From Gonatopus flavifemur (lineage: Eukaryota > Arthropoda > Insecta > Hymenoptera > Dryinidae), in the NCBI GenBank assembly GCA_018340375.1, contig JAFFJZ010000001.1:36448001-36512000 (forward strand): a stretch of 64,000 nucleotides of DNA, written 5' to 3'. Each line of letters opens with the position of its first letter. Within the stretch, counting starts at the first letter, position 1. The position numbers were made by a program, and so were the translations under genes. Under the pieces are notes generated by a model. It worked only from the letters and a program-made list of their open reading frames with translations, did not search any database and was not told the origin of the DNA. Shown here one piece after another: positions 22,430-33,213 of this stretch.

Positions 22430-23453
22430 TGTGGAAGGTAACTCATTATTACAGTACTGGCGAACTTACCTTGAGAGTCCGTCCCAGACATTACACCGAA
22501 GGGAATCTTTCCCCGTTGACAGTTGAAATGTATTGGCTATGTTCATATTTGTTTGGTGGTTTTTTCGTGCTCATTGAATCACTCAAGTATTTGCGCTTCA
22601 TTAGTGATTCCTTTGAGTTTTATTTATCAGTTTAAGTATAGCAATTGAGTCGTAGATTTGGTTCAATTCTCTCCAGTGAGTATTCAGTTGCAAGCATGTA
22701 AGTGATATTTTGCATATGAGAACGTCCAAGTTTACGGTGTGGATATATGTTCTCAGTGACAACTTATATAAGGATAATGTAAGGATATAATTCATCTCCT
22801 CAAAGGTAAAATACAAGAGTTTATTCTCATGCGCAATTTTCTTAAATCATCTTTCTGCCACAGAACCATTCTTACGTCATCAGAGGTTCATGAATTTATT
22901 TTTAATGTGATCGTTTATATTTTTTTTCTCTCGCAAATTCTCATCCACCGAATGAATGATTGATAATGATTCTTGATTATAACTTAATTTTGAAAAATGA
23001 TTCCCGATAAAACATGAAAAGTTTCAATTGTGTTCTGAGAATGAAAAAAGAGTACATCAACAGAGACAATCCTACAAGCTTTAATGTCATTAGGATGCTA
23101 TATGGGACTGTTTTGGTTCCAGAATTGGGCCTGGTATGTCTGTGCTGCTCTGCCCCGAATCGGATAGAATGGACTCCCTGGTGAAAATTTCCGCTTGTCG
23201 GAAGCAAAATGAAGCGTAAAATGTTTCGGTTTCCGATTCTTCCGCGCTTAGATACTGTGACATTTACTCTCCCGCGTCGCTTCATACCCTTCTTACGCTC
23301 CCGTTTTCACTAGGGGTAGGACGTTTTTATTTTACGCTCAGTGAAACGCGTAGCACGGTGCTCTTGATTAACGGTTTGAGCATTCATGAATATTTTTTGC
23401 TTAAGATGATACTAACGGCGTGGCAGCTGCCAAATCGTTCATAACAAGCACTT
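22430..23453. other. no gene recognised
   Basis: AT-rich with a somewhat GC-richer patch at about 23120-23390. Open frames at 22429-22635 and 22977-23285 show no domain. Confidence 0.3.
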
Positions 23454-24638
23454 CCCAGCAAACACTGCACTGATAGCCCTGTACTGGGTCTTCAATAAAT
23501 GCCAGCAATAGCTTTGATAGTCCTCCATTGGCAGCCTTTGATGGCCCAGCGCGTATATGTCCCACCGGCCAGCATTCGGCCATATAACATTCAACCAACA
23601 CCGTATGCCTCCATTGAATCACCAAACTTTATCCACTGATTGAATATGAATGTCAAGACACGAATTCATTGTGAATTCAATATTGTTTTGAACAAGAATC
23701 AAAAACGATGAATTTATTGAAGACTATAAAATGAAAAACAAAAATTTATTGGATGAATGGTATTCATCCGTAATGATTTTCTTGTCCTCAAACATGTCGT
23801 TGTAATCCAACGTGAAAGAATCCTGAGAAATTCTTTGTGTCCACGGTCACCTATCCAAACTTCTACCGCTGTTGGGAATGCTGCACATTTATGATCACGT
23901 TCAGAAGTCGTTGACGCGCTGCTGCCAGTTCTTCGTTCTCGTTGGAGCACTAATTGGCGTTGTGGGGAATGAAAAATTATTGAAAATATATCCTGATCAT
24001 AAATATACGGTACTTGAAACCGCACACTGATTCATTCCTACTTTTACACTGAATCAAATGTTGGAAAGAATATCTTTATCTCGAACAAGTTTTTTGTTGG
24101 GTAAAGACGTCTATACTACTCGAAGTTTGATGAAATGTTCTCATGTGTTGTTATTGAATAGTGAATCACGTAACCTAATCACTTTGTTTATTCACATCAC
24201 CTCACAATATATTCCAATAAAATAAAACCTGCATGATTCACTCGATACACGATATTAGGTATGATTTTATTTTCAATTCAAAATATAGAAACTCATTCTC
24301 GAATGAATGGAGAATTCTCATGAAATATTAATTTAATGGGACGAGTTTGATCATCTGTTATAAAACCAATAACAACAAAGTTTATAAGAATCGCAACAGA
24401 TGGCAGTACGATAATACGGGGAGCCATTATTGGCAACATATCGGGTCATTACAATTCTGCCGTCATTTCCTGGCATCAGAAATGAACGTGATGCCATTAT
24501 TGGCCCTTTGATGGAGAACAATGTATCGAGTGTCATTGCACATCCTGTAAAGGCCCAATACATATTCACCAATGCCAGCATTTCACCGGCACTGCCAATA
24601 TTGGTCCTTCAAAGAACCTGACCACAGTGTTTGCTGGG
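23454..24638. mobile_element. CCC-type element with GGCCA-word arms
   Basis: Ends CCCAGCAAACACTG and CAGTGTTTGCTGGG (14-bp perfect TIR), TT on both flanks. Arms (to about 23630 and from about 24420) carry words like TGGCAGCC, TGGCCCAG, ATTGGCCC and GCCAGCATT. The ~700-bp centre is AT-rich and unlike the arms. An open frame at 23714-24025 (minus) in the centre has no recognisable domain. Confidence 0.75.
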
Positions 24639-24639
24639 T

Positions 24640-25094
24640 TCATACTAATTAAAATATTGCTCTGTACAGCACTTCTACTTGAATCAGAGCAGTGCTGTAC
24701 AGGCCGATATTTTGATTAAAATGGAGCTTTTAGCCGTAGCTTCTCATAAACGACTTGGCTGCTACCACGCCACTAGTATCGCCTTAATTTGTGATCAATT
24801 TTTAAAAACACTCATAGCAGCACGTGTAATATTTGAAGTGAGTTTCGTGAGAGGAGGTTAGGATTACCGTAAATTACAGGATAGACACGTTTAATCTATT
24901 AAAAATCTCACAAGTTCTTTCCTATGACGAATGAGACGCTCAAGAAAAAAAATTAATTGAAAGAAATTAGCATGACGCTTATCAGTAACTGATAAGTTGG
25001 AATCAATTAGTATTGGTTGAGTAAAACTAGTAATCTACTCATAAGTACGTAACAAGCTGGACTACTTGGTAGTGAGAGGATAGAACTATCTCTA
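24640..25094. other. no gene recognised
   Basis: Contains CTCTGTACAGCACT and AGTGCTGTACAGG as a short inverted pair near 24659-24704. AAACGACTTGGCTGCTACCA near 24747 resembles a segment near 31089. Otherwise nothing seen. Confidence 0.3.
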
Positions 25095-25278
25095 CACATA
25101 AAAAATGTAAAACTCACATCCAACCTAAATATCAGCTTATTTTAAGATACAGCCAAAATTAACCCTGTTTTATCTGCAAGTAAGCACTGAAAACAAATGC
25201 CGACACGACGAAGAAGACTGAATTTCAGTACAATTTGCAAATAAAATGCAGCCACATTCAGTCGGACTTTTTACAGTT
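25095..25278 (-). mobile_element. CAGTCTTTTCCA family, copy 3
   Basis: Inverted relative of 3432-3623, with GAAAACAAATGCCGACACGA and GACTGAATTTCAG. The left end is CACATAAAAAATGTAAAAC after TA; the right end is GGACTTTTTACAGTT. A further CAC-type end, CACGGAGGAAATATTT, begins at 25281 without a clear partner. Confidence 0.65.
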
Positions 25279-25555
25279 GACACGGAGGAAATATTTCACT
25301 GAACATCAGTGTTAATCGCGGATCAGGACCATGTCGATTCCTCGAGAAAAATTACTCTGTGATTCTATGACACCGACATAGCACCCTGAATCGGTGGTAC
25401 ACTGTAATATTCAATTAAATATTGTGTCTTCTTTATATTTTTGAAAGAAATTCTCGAATATTCATAAGACGTGACAGTGCATCATCCCTAATAGAAATCC
25501 TCTGAGTATTTATAAGTTGTGTTACGCTGCGCTGGCAAAAAATTGGTGACTTGTC

Positions 25556-25993
25556 AGGGGTTGTCCATTAAGTACGTGAGGCATTTTCGAGGATACTTTC
25601 AAACCCCCTCCCCCCGGTGAGATCTCGTAAGATTTTCCGCAATTTCCTCCCCCCTAACCTAATCTGACGTGAGATTTTTCAAAATTTGTGTTTTGGGGGT
25701 AAATGCGTAGGATTATTGAAGAAAAATAAAAACCAAATCTGTTCTATTACTTTTATTCAAAGATAACAAAAACTAGTATTTAAGAACATTACCGTAATTT
25801 AAAATCACAGTGATGAAATTGAATTTTTTCAAAATTTTTTCAAAATAATCTCACGTAATTTTACACCGTTTTCTGTTGAAAAAGTTACGTGATATTTGCT
25901 AAGACCCCCCTCACCCCAAGTGAGATTCAATGAAATTTAGCTTGATCCTCTCCCCCCCTTGAACACCTCACGTAATTAATGTACGCCCCCTTA
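25556..25993. mobile_element. MITE with TACGTGAGG ends, possibly PIF/Harbinger-like
   Basis: GGGGTTGTCCATTAAGTACG is mirrored on the right by CGTAATTAATGTACGCCCCC, both followed inward by GTGAGG or its complement. The inner arms continue with C-rich and G-rich pairs (AACCCCCTCCCCCC). Flanks TCA and TTA may be a decayed 3-bp duplication. No coding capacity. Confidence 0.55.
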
Positions 25994-26094
25994 GTGGTTT
26001 GACAGCATCTGATAAGTTATGAAAACACTTTCAAAATTTCATATAATTTATACATAATTCAGTACAGTTGATGAATAAATGTTATATTATTATA

Positions 26095-26483
26095 CAGGGT
26101 GGGGCATTTAAAGTGTCGCGGGCGTTTTTTCCAAAAATAAAGTGAGATACGAGAAAATTTTTCGGACAAAAGTTGTAGGGTACCGAGGGGGACATCCGAT
26201 GGTGGCCTTGGCTTTGACCTCAAATCTCATCTTCAAGGGCATTCTGAGATCAACTCTTGTTTTTTAAATAGCATCTCATATTTTTTACTGCAGATTTGGA
26301 TTCTAGGTCAAAAACCAAGAAACTTTCGTCTGAACCATTTTCCTGAAATCCGCAAGAATGGCGCTCTAATCGATATTGTTCCATTTTGAATCTGACATTC
26401 GAATAACTCGAAAACGAAGGGTCTTGCAAAAGAATGTTTCGTACAAAAGTTGTCAATACACAACACATTTCAATCGTCTACAT
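26095..26483 (+). repeat. left terminal inverted repeat of the mariner
   Basis: Pairs with 27684-28126 to its inner edge CAATCGTCTACAT. It begins CAGGGTGGGGCATTTAAAG. It probably holds the transposase promoter, as it ends about 120 bp before the ATG. Confidence 0.9.
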
Positions 26484-26605
26484 TACCACCATTCAGAGCT
26501 CACGCGATGTAAACAAACGACGGGGTTCAGTGAAAATTCACGATTTTGAAAGTCAGTTTGTCAGTTACATTTGATTATTACTTGGTTTATGACAAATTGA
26601 AAATC

Positions 26606-27670
26606 ATGGATATCCGATACACGGTTTCTGAAAAGATCGATATGATCTACATTTACGGTGAAGTGCATAAGAACCCCAGACAAGCATATGACTTGTATGC
26701 AGAACGATTTCCTGAAAGAACAACGCCATCCATTAGGTATTTTCAACACATTACAAAATTATTCTCAGAAACGGGAAGTGTTGCAAGGGAAGAACGACAT
26801 CGAATGAGAACTGTTAGCGGAGAAAATGCGGAAGTTAATGTACTAGCTGCAGTAGCCAATAATCCACACGTGAGCTCTCGTGAAATTGAACTCCATTCGG
26901 GAATTTCTCGAAGAAGTGTTCTTCGAATACTGAAACGTCACAAATTCCATCCGTATCACATTTGTTTGCATCAAGACCTTCACGGTGATGATTTCGAAAA
27001 TCGTGTACAGTTTTGTCGATGGGGTCTAGCGCAAATGCACAATAACAACTTCATCAACATATTATTTTCTGATGAGTCGACGTTCACCAATCATGGTCAA
27101 GTAAATCGACATAATATGCATTACTGGGCGACAGAAAATCCAAGATGGTTACGTCAAGTAGAGCATCAAAGACAATGGGCTGTGAATGTTTGGTGTGGTA
27201 TTTTTCGATCTCGAGTAATTGGACCGTACTTCACTGCAGATACGCTAAATGGAGAGAAGTACAGACATTTCTTAGATCAAGTACTTCCAACATTACTTGA
27301 AGACATACCTATTCAGGAACGATTGAATATGTGGTATCAACACGATGGTTGTCCATCCCATTATGCAGTCACAGCTCGAGAAATATTGGACAGAGATTAT
27401 CCTGGACGATGGATAGGACGTCGTGGACCAGTTCTTTGGCCTGCCCGTTCTGCGGATCTTACTTCTCCAGATTTTTTTTTATGGGAATACATAAAAGACA
27501 CAGTTTATCAACAAGCACCGACTACACCTGAGAATATGCGTCAACGAATCATCAATGCATGCGCGAGCATCAATGAAGATATTTTAGCACGAGTTCAGCA
27601 ATCTTTTGTAAAACGTTTTGAAATGTGTATTGAAGTCGAAGGCCATCATTTTGAGCATCTACTGCATTAA
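26606..27670 (+). CDS. mariner-type transposase (DD41D, DUF4817-like N-terminus)
   Basis: Predicted to cut out and reinsert the surrounding element, acting in the nucleus on its terminal repeats. From the chosen ATG the protein has 354 residues. Residues 1-60 (YTVSEKIDMIYIYGEVHKNP, RFPERTTPSIRYF) look like the insect DUF4817 DNA-binding segment. A second helix-turn-helix region follows (about 85-110, SSREIELHSGISRRSVLRIL). Catalytic acidic residues appear as D156 (FSDEST), D247 (QHDGCPSHY) and D289 (TSPDFFLW), with 41 residues between the last two, the DD41D spacing. An in-frame ATG 20 codons upstream exists, but this start matches the usual N-terminus of such proteins. The frame has no stop or shift. 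RSADL replaces the common RSPDL. Lone gene, not in an operon. Confidence 0.93.
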   Translation: MDIRYTVSEKIDMIYIYGEVHKNPRQAYDLYAERFPERTTPSIRYFQHITKLFSETGSVAREERHRMRTVSGENAEVNVLAAVANNPHVSSREIELHSGISRRSVLRILKRHKFHPYHICLHQDLHGDDFENRVQFCRWGLAQMHNNNFINILFSDESTFTNHGQVNRHNMHYWATENPRWLRQVEHQRQWAVNVWCGIFRSRVIGPYFTADTLNGEKYRHFLDQVLPTLLEDIPIQERLNMWYQHDGCPSHYAVTAREILDRDYPGRWIGRRGPVLWPARSADLTSPDFFLWEYIKDTVYQQAPTTPENMRQRIINACASINEDILARVQQSFVKRFEMCIEVEGHHFEHLLH

Positions 27671-27683
27671 AATTATCCAAGTG

Positions 27684-28126
27684 ATGTAGACGATTGAAGT
27701 GTGTTGTGTTTTGTCTGTTATACCCCATCACCTCCGTTTCAGTTCAAGGGGTCCCCCTTGGAATCAGACAACTTTTGTCCGAAACATTCTCCTCCAAGAC
27801 CCTTCGTTTTCGAGTTATTCTAATGTCAGATTCAGTATGGAACAATATCGATTAGAGCGCCATCTTTGCGGATTTCAGGAAAATGGTTCAGACAAAAGTT
27901 TCTTGGTTTTTGACCTAGAATCCAAATCTGCAGTAAAAAATATGAGATGCTATTTAAAAAACAAGAGTTGACCTCAGAATGCCCTTGAAGATGAGATTTG
28001 AGGTCGAAGCCAAGGCCACCATCGGATGTCCCCCTCGATACCCTACAATTTTTGTCAGAAAAATTTTCTCGTATCTCATTTTATTTTTGGAAAAAACGCC
28101 CGTGACACTTTAAATGCCCCACCCTG
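27684..28126 (-). repeat. right terminal inverted repeat of the mariner
   Basis: Inverted copy of 26095-26483. It carries about 54 extra bases (roughly 27713-27766, containing CCCCATCACCTCCG) absent from the left arm. Otherwise it aligns along its whole length with few mismatches. Confidence 0.9.
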
Positions 28127-28517
28127 TATATAAATTATATATAATTCTAAACATTTTTTCACATGGGTAGAGTAATTCTACCAGGGATACTGCACATGGA
28201 GGAAAGTATACAGTAACGATTATCAGGAAGAATAGTACATAATTTAATCACAAGTGTGTTGAAATTGTAATGAGTACTATTTAACATGAAATGAGTGCGA
28301 TAAACTGTTCACGTTGACATGAAAACGATGGGTTAAAATAGAAACGGTCACCAAATCGCAATGTCATCACTGAACTCCTATTATACAGTTGCGATGAATA
28401 CCAGAGCGAATGGTAATGAACTGTATACGCTTTTTCCCATGTACAAAATTGGAGTTGTGTGGGATGTGTATGCACGCTGATAAAATCAACATTAGAAGCA
28501 AAAATTAACTTACAACC

Positions 28518-28972
28518 ACGAAGAAAAAAGAAATTTGTTATGATAGCGGGATCTAATTTTACTGACCCTTTTTTGTTGTGGCAGCAAACAATTCATTGTC
28601 ACAGCAATCTCGTTGGCCATGACAAGGATTTTTAGTTCCCAGACCGCACAACGTGCCACTGGAACGTTTATGGAACGTTGATAGAACGTAGGAGAGGTTT
28701 CCTGAACGTTCGGAAAACGTCTCAGAGACACATTGTGCTGTTAGGGTTGTGGCAACAAAAAATATTTGCTTTTCCAGCAAATTTTGATATCATATATAAA
28801 ATAGCAAAACAATTTTGCTGAAGAAGTCAACATTTTCTGCTGCCACAGCTAAGAAGTCGCTGTCATAGTTGACAACATTGCTGTGATAGCAAATAGATTG
28901 TTGTCACAGCGAAAAATTTGCTACTCATGCAAAATCAGATTTTGCCTCCACAGTGAATTTTTTTTCTCCGTG
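28518..28972. mobile_element. CAC-type element, GCTGT-AGC family, copy 2
   Basis: Starts CACGAAGAAAAAAG and ends TTTTTTTCTCCGTG, followed by TA. The interior has the family words (CACAGCAATCTCGTTGG, GCTGTCATAG, CAGCGAAAAATTTG). Interrupted by a 109-bp CCC-type element at 28638-28746. Confidence 0.7.
28638..28746. mobile_element. 109-bp CCC-type element nested in a CAC-type element
   Basis: Ends CCCAGACCGCACAACGTG and ACATTGTGCTGTTAGGG, TT on both flanks. Removing it with one TT restores GATTTTTAGTTGTGGCA, matching GATTTTCAGCTGTCGCA of copy 1 (near 531-550). The body repeats the palindromic word GAACGTTC (TGGAACGTTTATGGAACG and others). Confidence 0.75.
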
Positions 28973-29931
28973 TATAATTGTATCGAATGATGTGGAATAT
29001 GTTCTGATTGATAATTCAATTCATGTTATGAATTAAGTCATTATTGCATGGACAACCTGATATTTAACATTCAATCATTGAAAAAAAAATAAATACAAAC
29101 AAGTATATATTCATAAAACATACACACAACATTCTTTTTGTTATCCACAAAGTATATCAGTGTTCGCGGTTTATAGTGTTTATATATCGGCGCGCATGCA
29201 CGTTATATCCGTAATCTAAGCTTGATAGCTAAGCTCAGTTCACACTTGTCCGCCGCATGCATATCCGTGTCAGAGCGACGGCACGAAAGGTTCTTCACTG
29301 TGGTGGCTCTGGCAGTGATCGAGAAGGGCGATTACGATCATGACCAATTTGTTATTTTCTGCATGAAACGCCCCTAAGATAACTACAACGTTGTTGTAAT
29401 TATGATAATATGACGTCGTAATGTAACAAGAACAACACAAGTTCGTGCAAGCGTAAATTTTTAACGAATTTTCGTTATAACATGAGTTTGTCCAATCCAC
29501 TGTAAAACGGTTCATCAAATTCTTGTATCCGAAACATGCTGCAGTCTCAGTTGAACATGCTGTTTGAATAATCATCGCTCCGTGTAGCTCGGAACATTGG
29601 TTCAATGTTCACGTCTGGGTGTTGACCCGAAGTACCCAGATTATCCGTTTTTTTTTTATGAATATAATGATCGAGTAGTTTTCATAATGTATTTTCATGA
29701 AATTTCTAATTTCCATGCATATAATTTTTTCAAATTTCCATGGTAAAATTTCTGTGTCGAATTTTTCTTCGCTATTCGGAAAATTTAATTCTGGGTTGAA
29801 GTTTGGAGATGTGAGCAATTGAAATTACTGCTGTTTCGAGATGACAATGTTATATATGTTCAGTGAATGCTATAAATGATTTTTGGTGATTCTGAATTTG
29901 CTCTTCATTTGAAATTCATTTGTCCGAAAAT
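28973..29931. other. no confirmed gene; holds one half of a shared block
   Basis: Segment 29317-29371 resembles 32579-32630 (shared core GACCAATTTGTT, then TTCTGCATGAAACGC). The rest is unique. The open frame at 29270-29605 (minus) covers this block but has no recognised domain. Confidence 0.35.
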
Positions 29932-30364
29932 CCTCATAAAAATGACGTGAAGAATCACGTGATTTGTCACGTGATTTGCAGCTTTGGCCAAGGGTATATT
30001 TTATCATAATATCTCAGTGAATAATATGTTATCATCCAGAGCTCTTAAAGACCTCCCAAATATGTGTGAGAGATCAGATAGACCTTTCAGAAGATTAACA
30101 TAAAGATATCAGAATGTTATCAGATGCGTCGATTTCTGAGGAAAATAAGAGATTGCCTGAATCTTATCCAAACGAACTCTTTAAGAGGATTTTTTCTGAG
30201 ATCTCAGAAAAATGATGACATTCAGATATCGATATGATAATATCGATAGAGCTCTTTCAAAAGACCTCTTGAAAAGTTCTTCCTCTTATAAGTGTTCACT
30301 GGGATACCACGTGATTTTCAACGTCATAAATTGGGTGAAAAATCACGTCATTTTTTTATCTGGG
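29932..30364. mobile_element. TCACGTGA-word element, host of a nested hairpin
   Basis: The right end reads CATTTTTTTATCTGGG and the left end CCTCATAAAAATGACGTGA, a decayed mirror. Arms carry the palindromic word ATCACGTGAT. The centre is occupied by the CCC-type element at 30013-30303. The flanking duplication is unclear on the left. Confidence 0.55.
30013..30303. mobile_element. CCC-type element related to 63261-63543, nested
   Basis: The right end AAGTGTTCACTGGG mirrors the left end CTCAGTGAATAATA, with AT on both flanks. Arms are arrays of AGAGCTCTTTAAGA-like words, with GATATCGATATGATAATATC in the right half. The better preserved relative is at 63261-63543. Confidence 0.6.
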
Positions 30365-31457
30365 TTTTCTTTCAAGGCGTCAAAAAATAAAAGTTCAATA
30401 ATTGATCTAACAACGGAAGTGGTTCCAACATTGAATGATTCCATGAAACATCAAAAAACCCAATCATCAAATTATATCTTGAGGATTTCCAGTTGTAAAG
30501 AAGAATGATACATTTATTGCATCTCTATAATTCTGTCATCTCGAGGGAATTCCAATGGAAATTTTGATCACTCACGCCTTCAAAGTCAAGCTTAAATTGA
30601 GATTTCTTGGAATGAAAGTCTTTCTAGTTTTTCAAGAAAATGAATACAATCTAAACGTGCGTGAACAATGTTTTACATATATTTTCTTGCTCAATTTCAA
30701 GGGAATGTGAGGATAAAAGAAATGTTCCAGATAGCATGAAAGGATGGTGATGGAGATCCTGAAACGGAATCAATTTTTTCTTTTTATAGAAAATGTATCT
30801 AGTTGTTATGGGTATAATTTCTATAAAGAAGAATCGATTCTTCCGAGAATTCGTGATCCTGTAAGAGAGTTACTGAGGAATTTTCGAAAACATAATTATT
30901 TTTATATCATCTTGGAATTCTGGAATTCTCAAAAAATGCATAAGTGGTTTTATGTTACGAAAGTTTGTGAATCCTTTGTGAATGCCTTGAAAGCATGCTG
31001 TAAAAAAACGGTTATGTTGGAGTTTTTTTGATAATAATATAGGATAATGTTTTGATTCTACTGGAGGACTTTCGATTAGTCCGTCAGAAACGACTTGGCT
31101 ACCACTACGCGTTTGCACCTCCCTAGAGGAGTTTTGAATAATTTGTCGCAGAAGATTCCTCCCAGGAGCCTGAGTCTGATTAAGTTCTTTACCCTCTGAT
31201 TTATCGAAGATGATCAACTTTAGGCAACAATCGATAGAATCTCTGAGGTTCCCAGAAGGGGAAAAGTATTCTCACGTAAACGAAAGCAATTGAAACAACC
31301 ATATGATACGTCACTTAGAGTCTATGATCGTGAAAATCCAAGGATCCTGAAAAAGGCCTGCATCCTCTGGTATCTCGTACACGCTTGATTCTAGCTAAAG
31401 ACTGATGAAATTTCCGGAGTTCGTGAAATTGGGGAACGTAAAGAATGTAGAAACACC
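30365..31457. other. no gene recognised
   Basis: Unique AT-rich DNA. AAACGACTTGGCTACCACTA near 31089 resembles a segment near 24747. Open frames at 30744-31031 and 30870-31217 show no domain. Confidence 0.3.
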
Positions 31458-31640
31458 CACATGAAGAAGAATGTAGGTCGAAAATATAGTAATCTTTATT
31501 ACAAATTTGGGATATTACTTAAAATCTGAGAGTATTTCTTGATTTTCAATGAAGATAAAACGGTTAAAAGTCGCGCATGAAATATAACCAAGCGAATGAT
31601 GATATTTCGAAATTTTGTTCGTAAAAAAGTTTTCGTAAAT
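31458..31640 (+). mobile_element. partial CAC-type element, left arm only
   Basis: GGTCGAAAATATAGTAATC, AAAATCTGAGAGTATTTC and AAAAGTCGCGCATGAAAT match the left arms of 46241-46640 and 6277-6784. No right arm follows, so the copy is truncated. Confidence 0.6.
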
Positions 31641-32015
31641 TTCGATCTTTTGTAAAATTTTGTTCATTTGTGCATATGATCATACATCTTTTGAAGCTGA
31701 TTTGAGATACTCTCGCCATCTCGCGTCCAGAGCGTTGTGAGGAGTTCTACAGAAATGTAATAATTCATCAAAATTATTTTATTTGAAGGTTTCCTCGTAC
31801 ATATTGATTCCACCTTCTCTTGTGAACTCATCGTGAATGTATAATGGAGAATTCATAAAATAAAATGTGTCAAAAAACATTCGAGAGATCCAGTTAACAG
31901 ATCAACTATGAAATAGCGAAAGTACACAGAAATGATCAAATCTTCGCGATGAACAACTTCAATCCAAGCGGTGACGAATTTCGAATGAACCTGTAAATTT
32001 ACGTTCCTCTAAGTC

Positions 32016-32247
32016 TCCCGGGTCGAAAAAAGTTTTTTAGACTGATTTTGTCCTGATTGTTCATGATTGTTGTTCATGATTCTATCTAGTCTGACTTCCT
32101 CCTCCAACGAATGAAAGTTCTTAAAGAGAAATTCAGATTAAAATCATGAAAAACTAGTGTTTTTGTCCACATTATTCAACAATCAGGACAAAATCAGTCT
32201 AAAAACGAAATATGAGGACAAAAATCGTCCAAATTTGTCGATTCGGC
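32016..32247. mobile_element. GGACAAAATCAG-family foldback, copy 2
   Basis: Begins CTCCCGGGTCGAAAAAAG and continues GACTGATTTTGTCCTGATTG. The right arm carries CAACAATCAGGACAAAATC and GTCCAAATTTGTCGATTCGG. No central palindrome, unlike the copy at 6138-6923. Confidence 0.65.
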
Positions 32248-33213
32248 TCGCTTTCTGTGTTGCCCAATTTCGTACAGATTTCATTCATATTAGTACCATT
32301 TGAGATCCTCGTTACAAAGCTTCGTAATCGATGCAAACCTGATTTCCCTTTCCTCCGAAAAAAGCCGAAAGTATTGTATTCTTCTTTAAATAAAAATACC
32401 TGTTCAAAAGGTACCGAAGATCCTTTGTTTTCGTTTTTCTGACGAAAATACCATCGAATGATATTTGATACGTTATAAATGTATCCACGCACTCGCACAA
32501 CGATATCTTTTATAAAATATGTATCGCTTTGTACGGTAGATACCTAACTACCTGGCAAAAGCTCGACCAACCATCGAACGATCAGAAGGGCGTTAATGTT
32601 CGTGACCAATTTGTTTTCTGCATGAAACGCTTTTTCGCGGCAAATTGTGCACGGGCATACCACCAGCGGCGGAATAATTTTTTCTTTTGTTTTTTCACCG
32701 TTTCTCTTGTTTCACATTGTGCTTCACATGTTTGTTACGCAACGAGACATTGCATACGTGTACACTCTCTACAGAACATAGCACATATATCTTTACGCGT
32801 TTCATACATGTCATACGTATGTTGTTTTATTATTTGTACTTATTTTCGTGTGCTTGTATGATACCCTGAACCAGTCACGTGTCGGTTTGCACGGGTAAAA
32901 GTGTTATTATAATACTTGTCTAGGTTGTTTTAATCTCGTAAACCTTTACATCTTACAGGAATGATATAAAGGATGACATTGGAATTTATTGTGAAATAAA
33001 TCTCGTTATAGGTCACTTTTTGCTCCGGTACATGGAATTATTCATTGTTTACCAGTTTGTCAATGATATTTCCATATTGCTTTATTTTGAATAAATTCTC
33101 GTTTGTTCATATGCTTTGAAGAATTTTTTTTATGTAAATCAGAAATACGTATAATCGAATTGATAGTATCAATTCTATTGAATTATCATACATTGACTCG
33201 ATTGGAAGATCGA
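32248..33213. other. no confirmed gene; holds one half of a shared block
   Basis: 32579-32630 is the partner of 29317-29371. Open frames at 32199-32498, 32529-32861 and 32687-32869 show no recognised domain. Confidence 0.3.

Larger units (their letters stand above)
26095..28126 (+). mobile_element. mariner-type transposon, DD41D, apparently complete
   Basis: A 2.03-kb element flanked by TA (26093-26094 and 28127-28128), the target duplication of the IS630/Tc1/mariner superfamily. Ends are CAGGGTGGGGCATTTAAAG and CTTTAAATGCCCCACCCTG. Terminal inverted repeats are unusually long, about 389 bp left and 443 bp right, and enclose one intronless transposase gene. Arms remain very similar and the reading frame is open, suggesting a fairly recent insertion. 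Confidence 0.93.
26005..28165 (+). repeat. AT-rich relic repeat split by the mariner
   Basis: Left part 26005-26094 (TACATAATTCAGTACAG) and right part 28127-28165 (TATAAATTATATATAATTCT) together resemble the uninterrupted copy at 10591-10681. This supports the mariner inserting at a TA inside an older repeat. Confidence 0.55.

Noticed and set aside
25281..25403. CAC-type element starting CACGGAGGAAATATTT
   Set aside because: No mirrored right end found; GGTACACTGTAA at 25399 has the wrong orientation.
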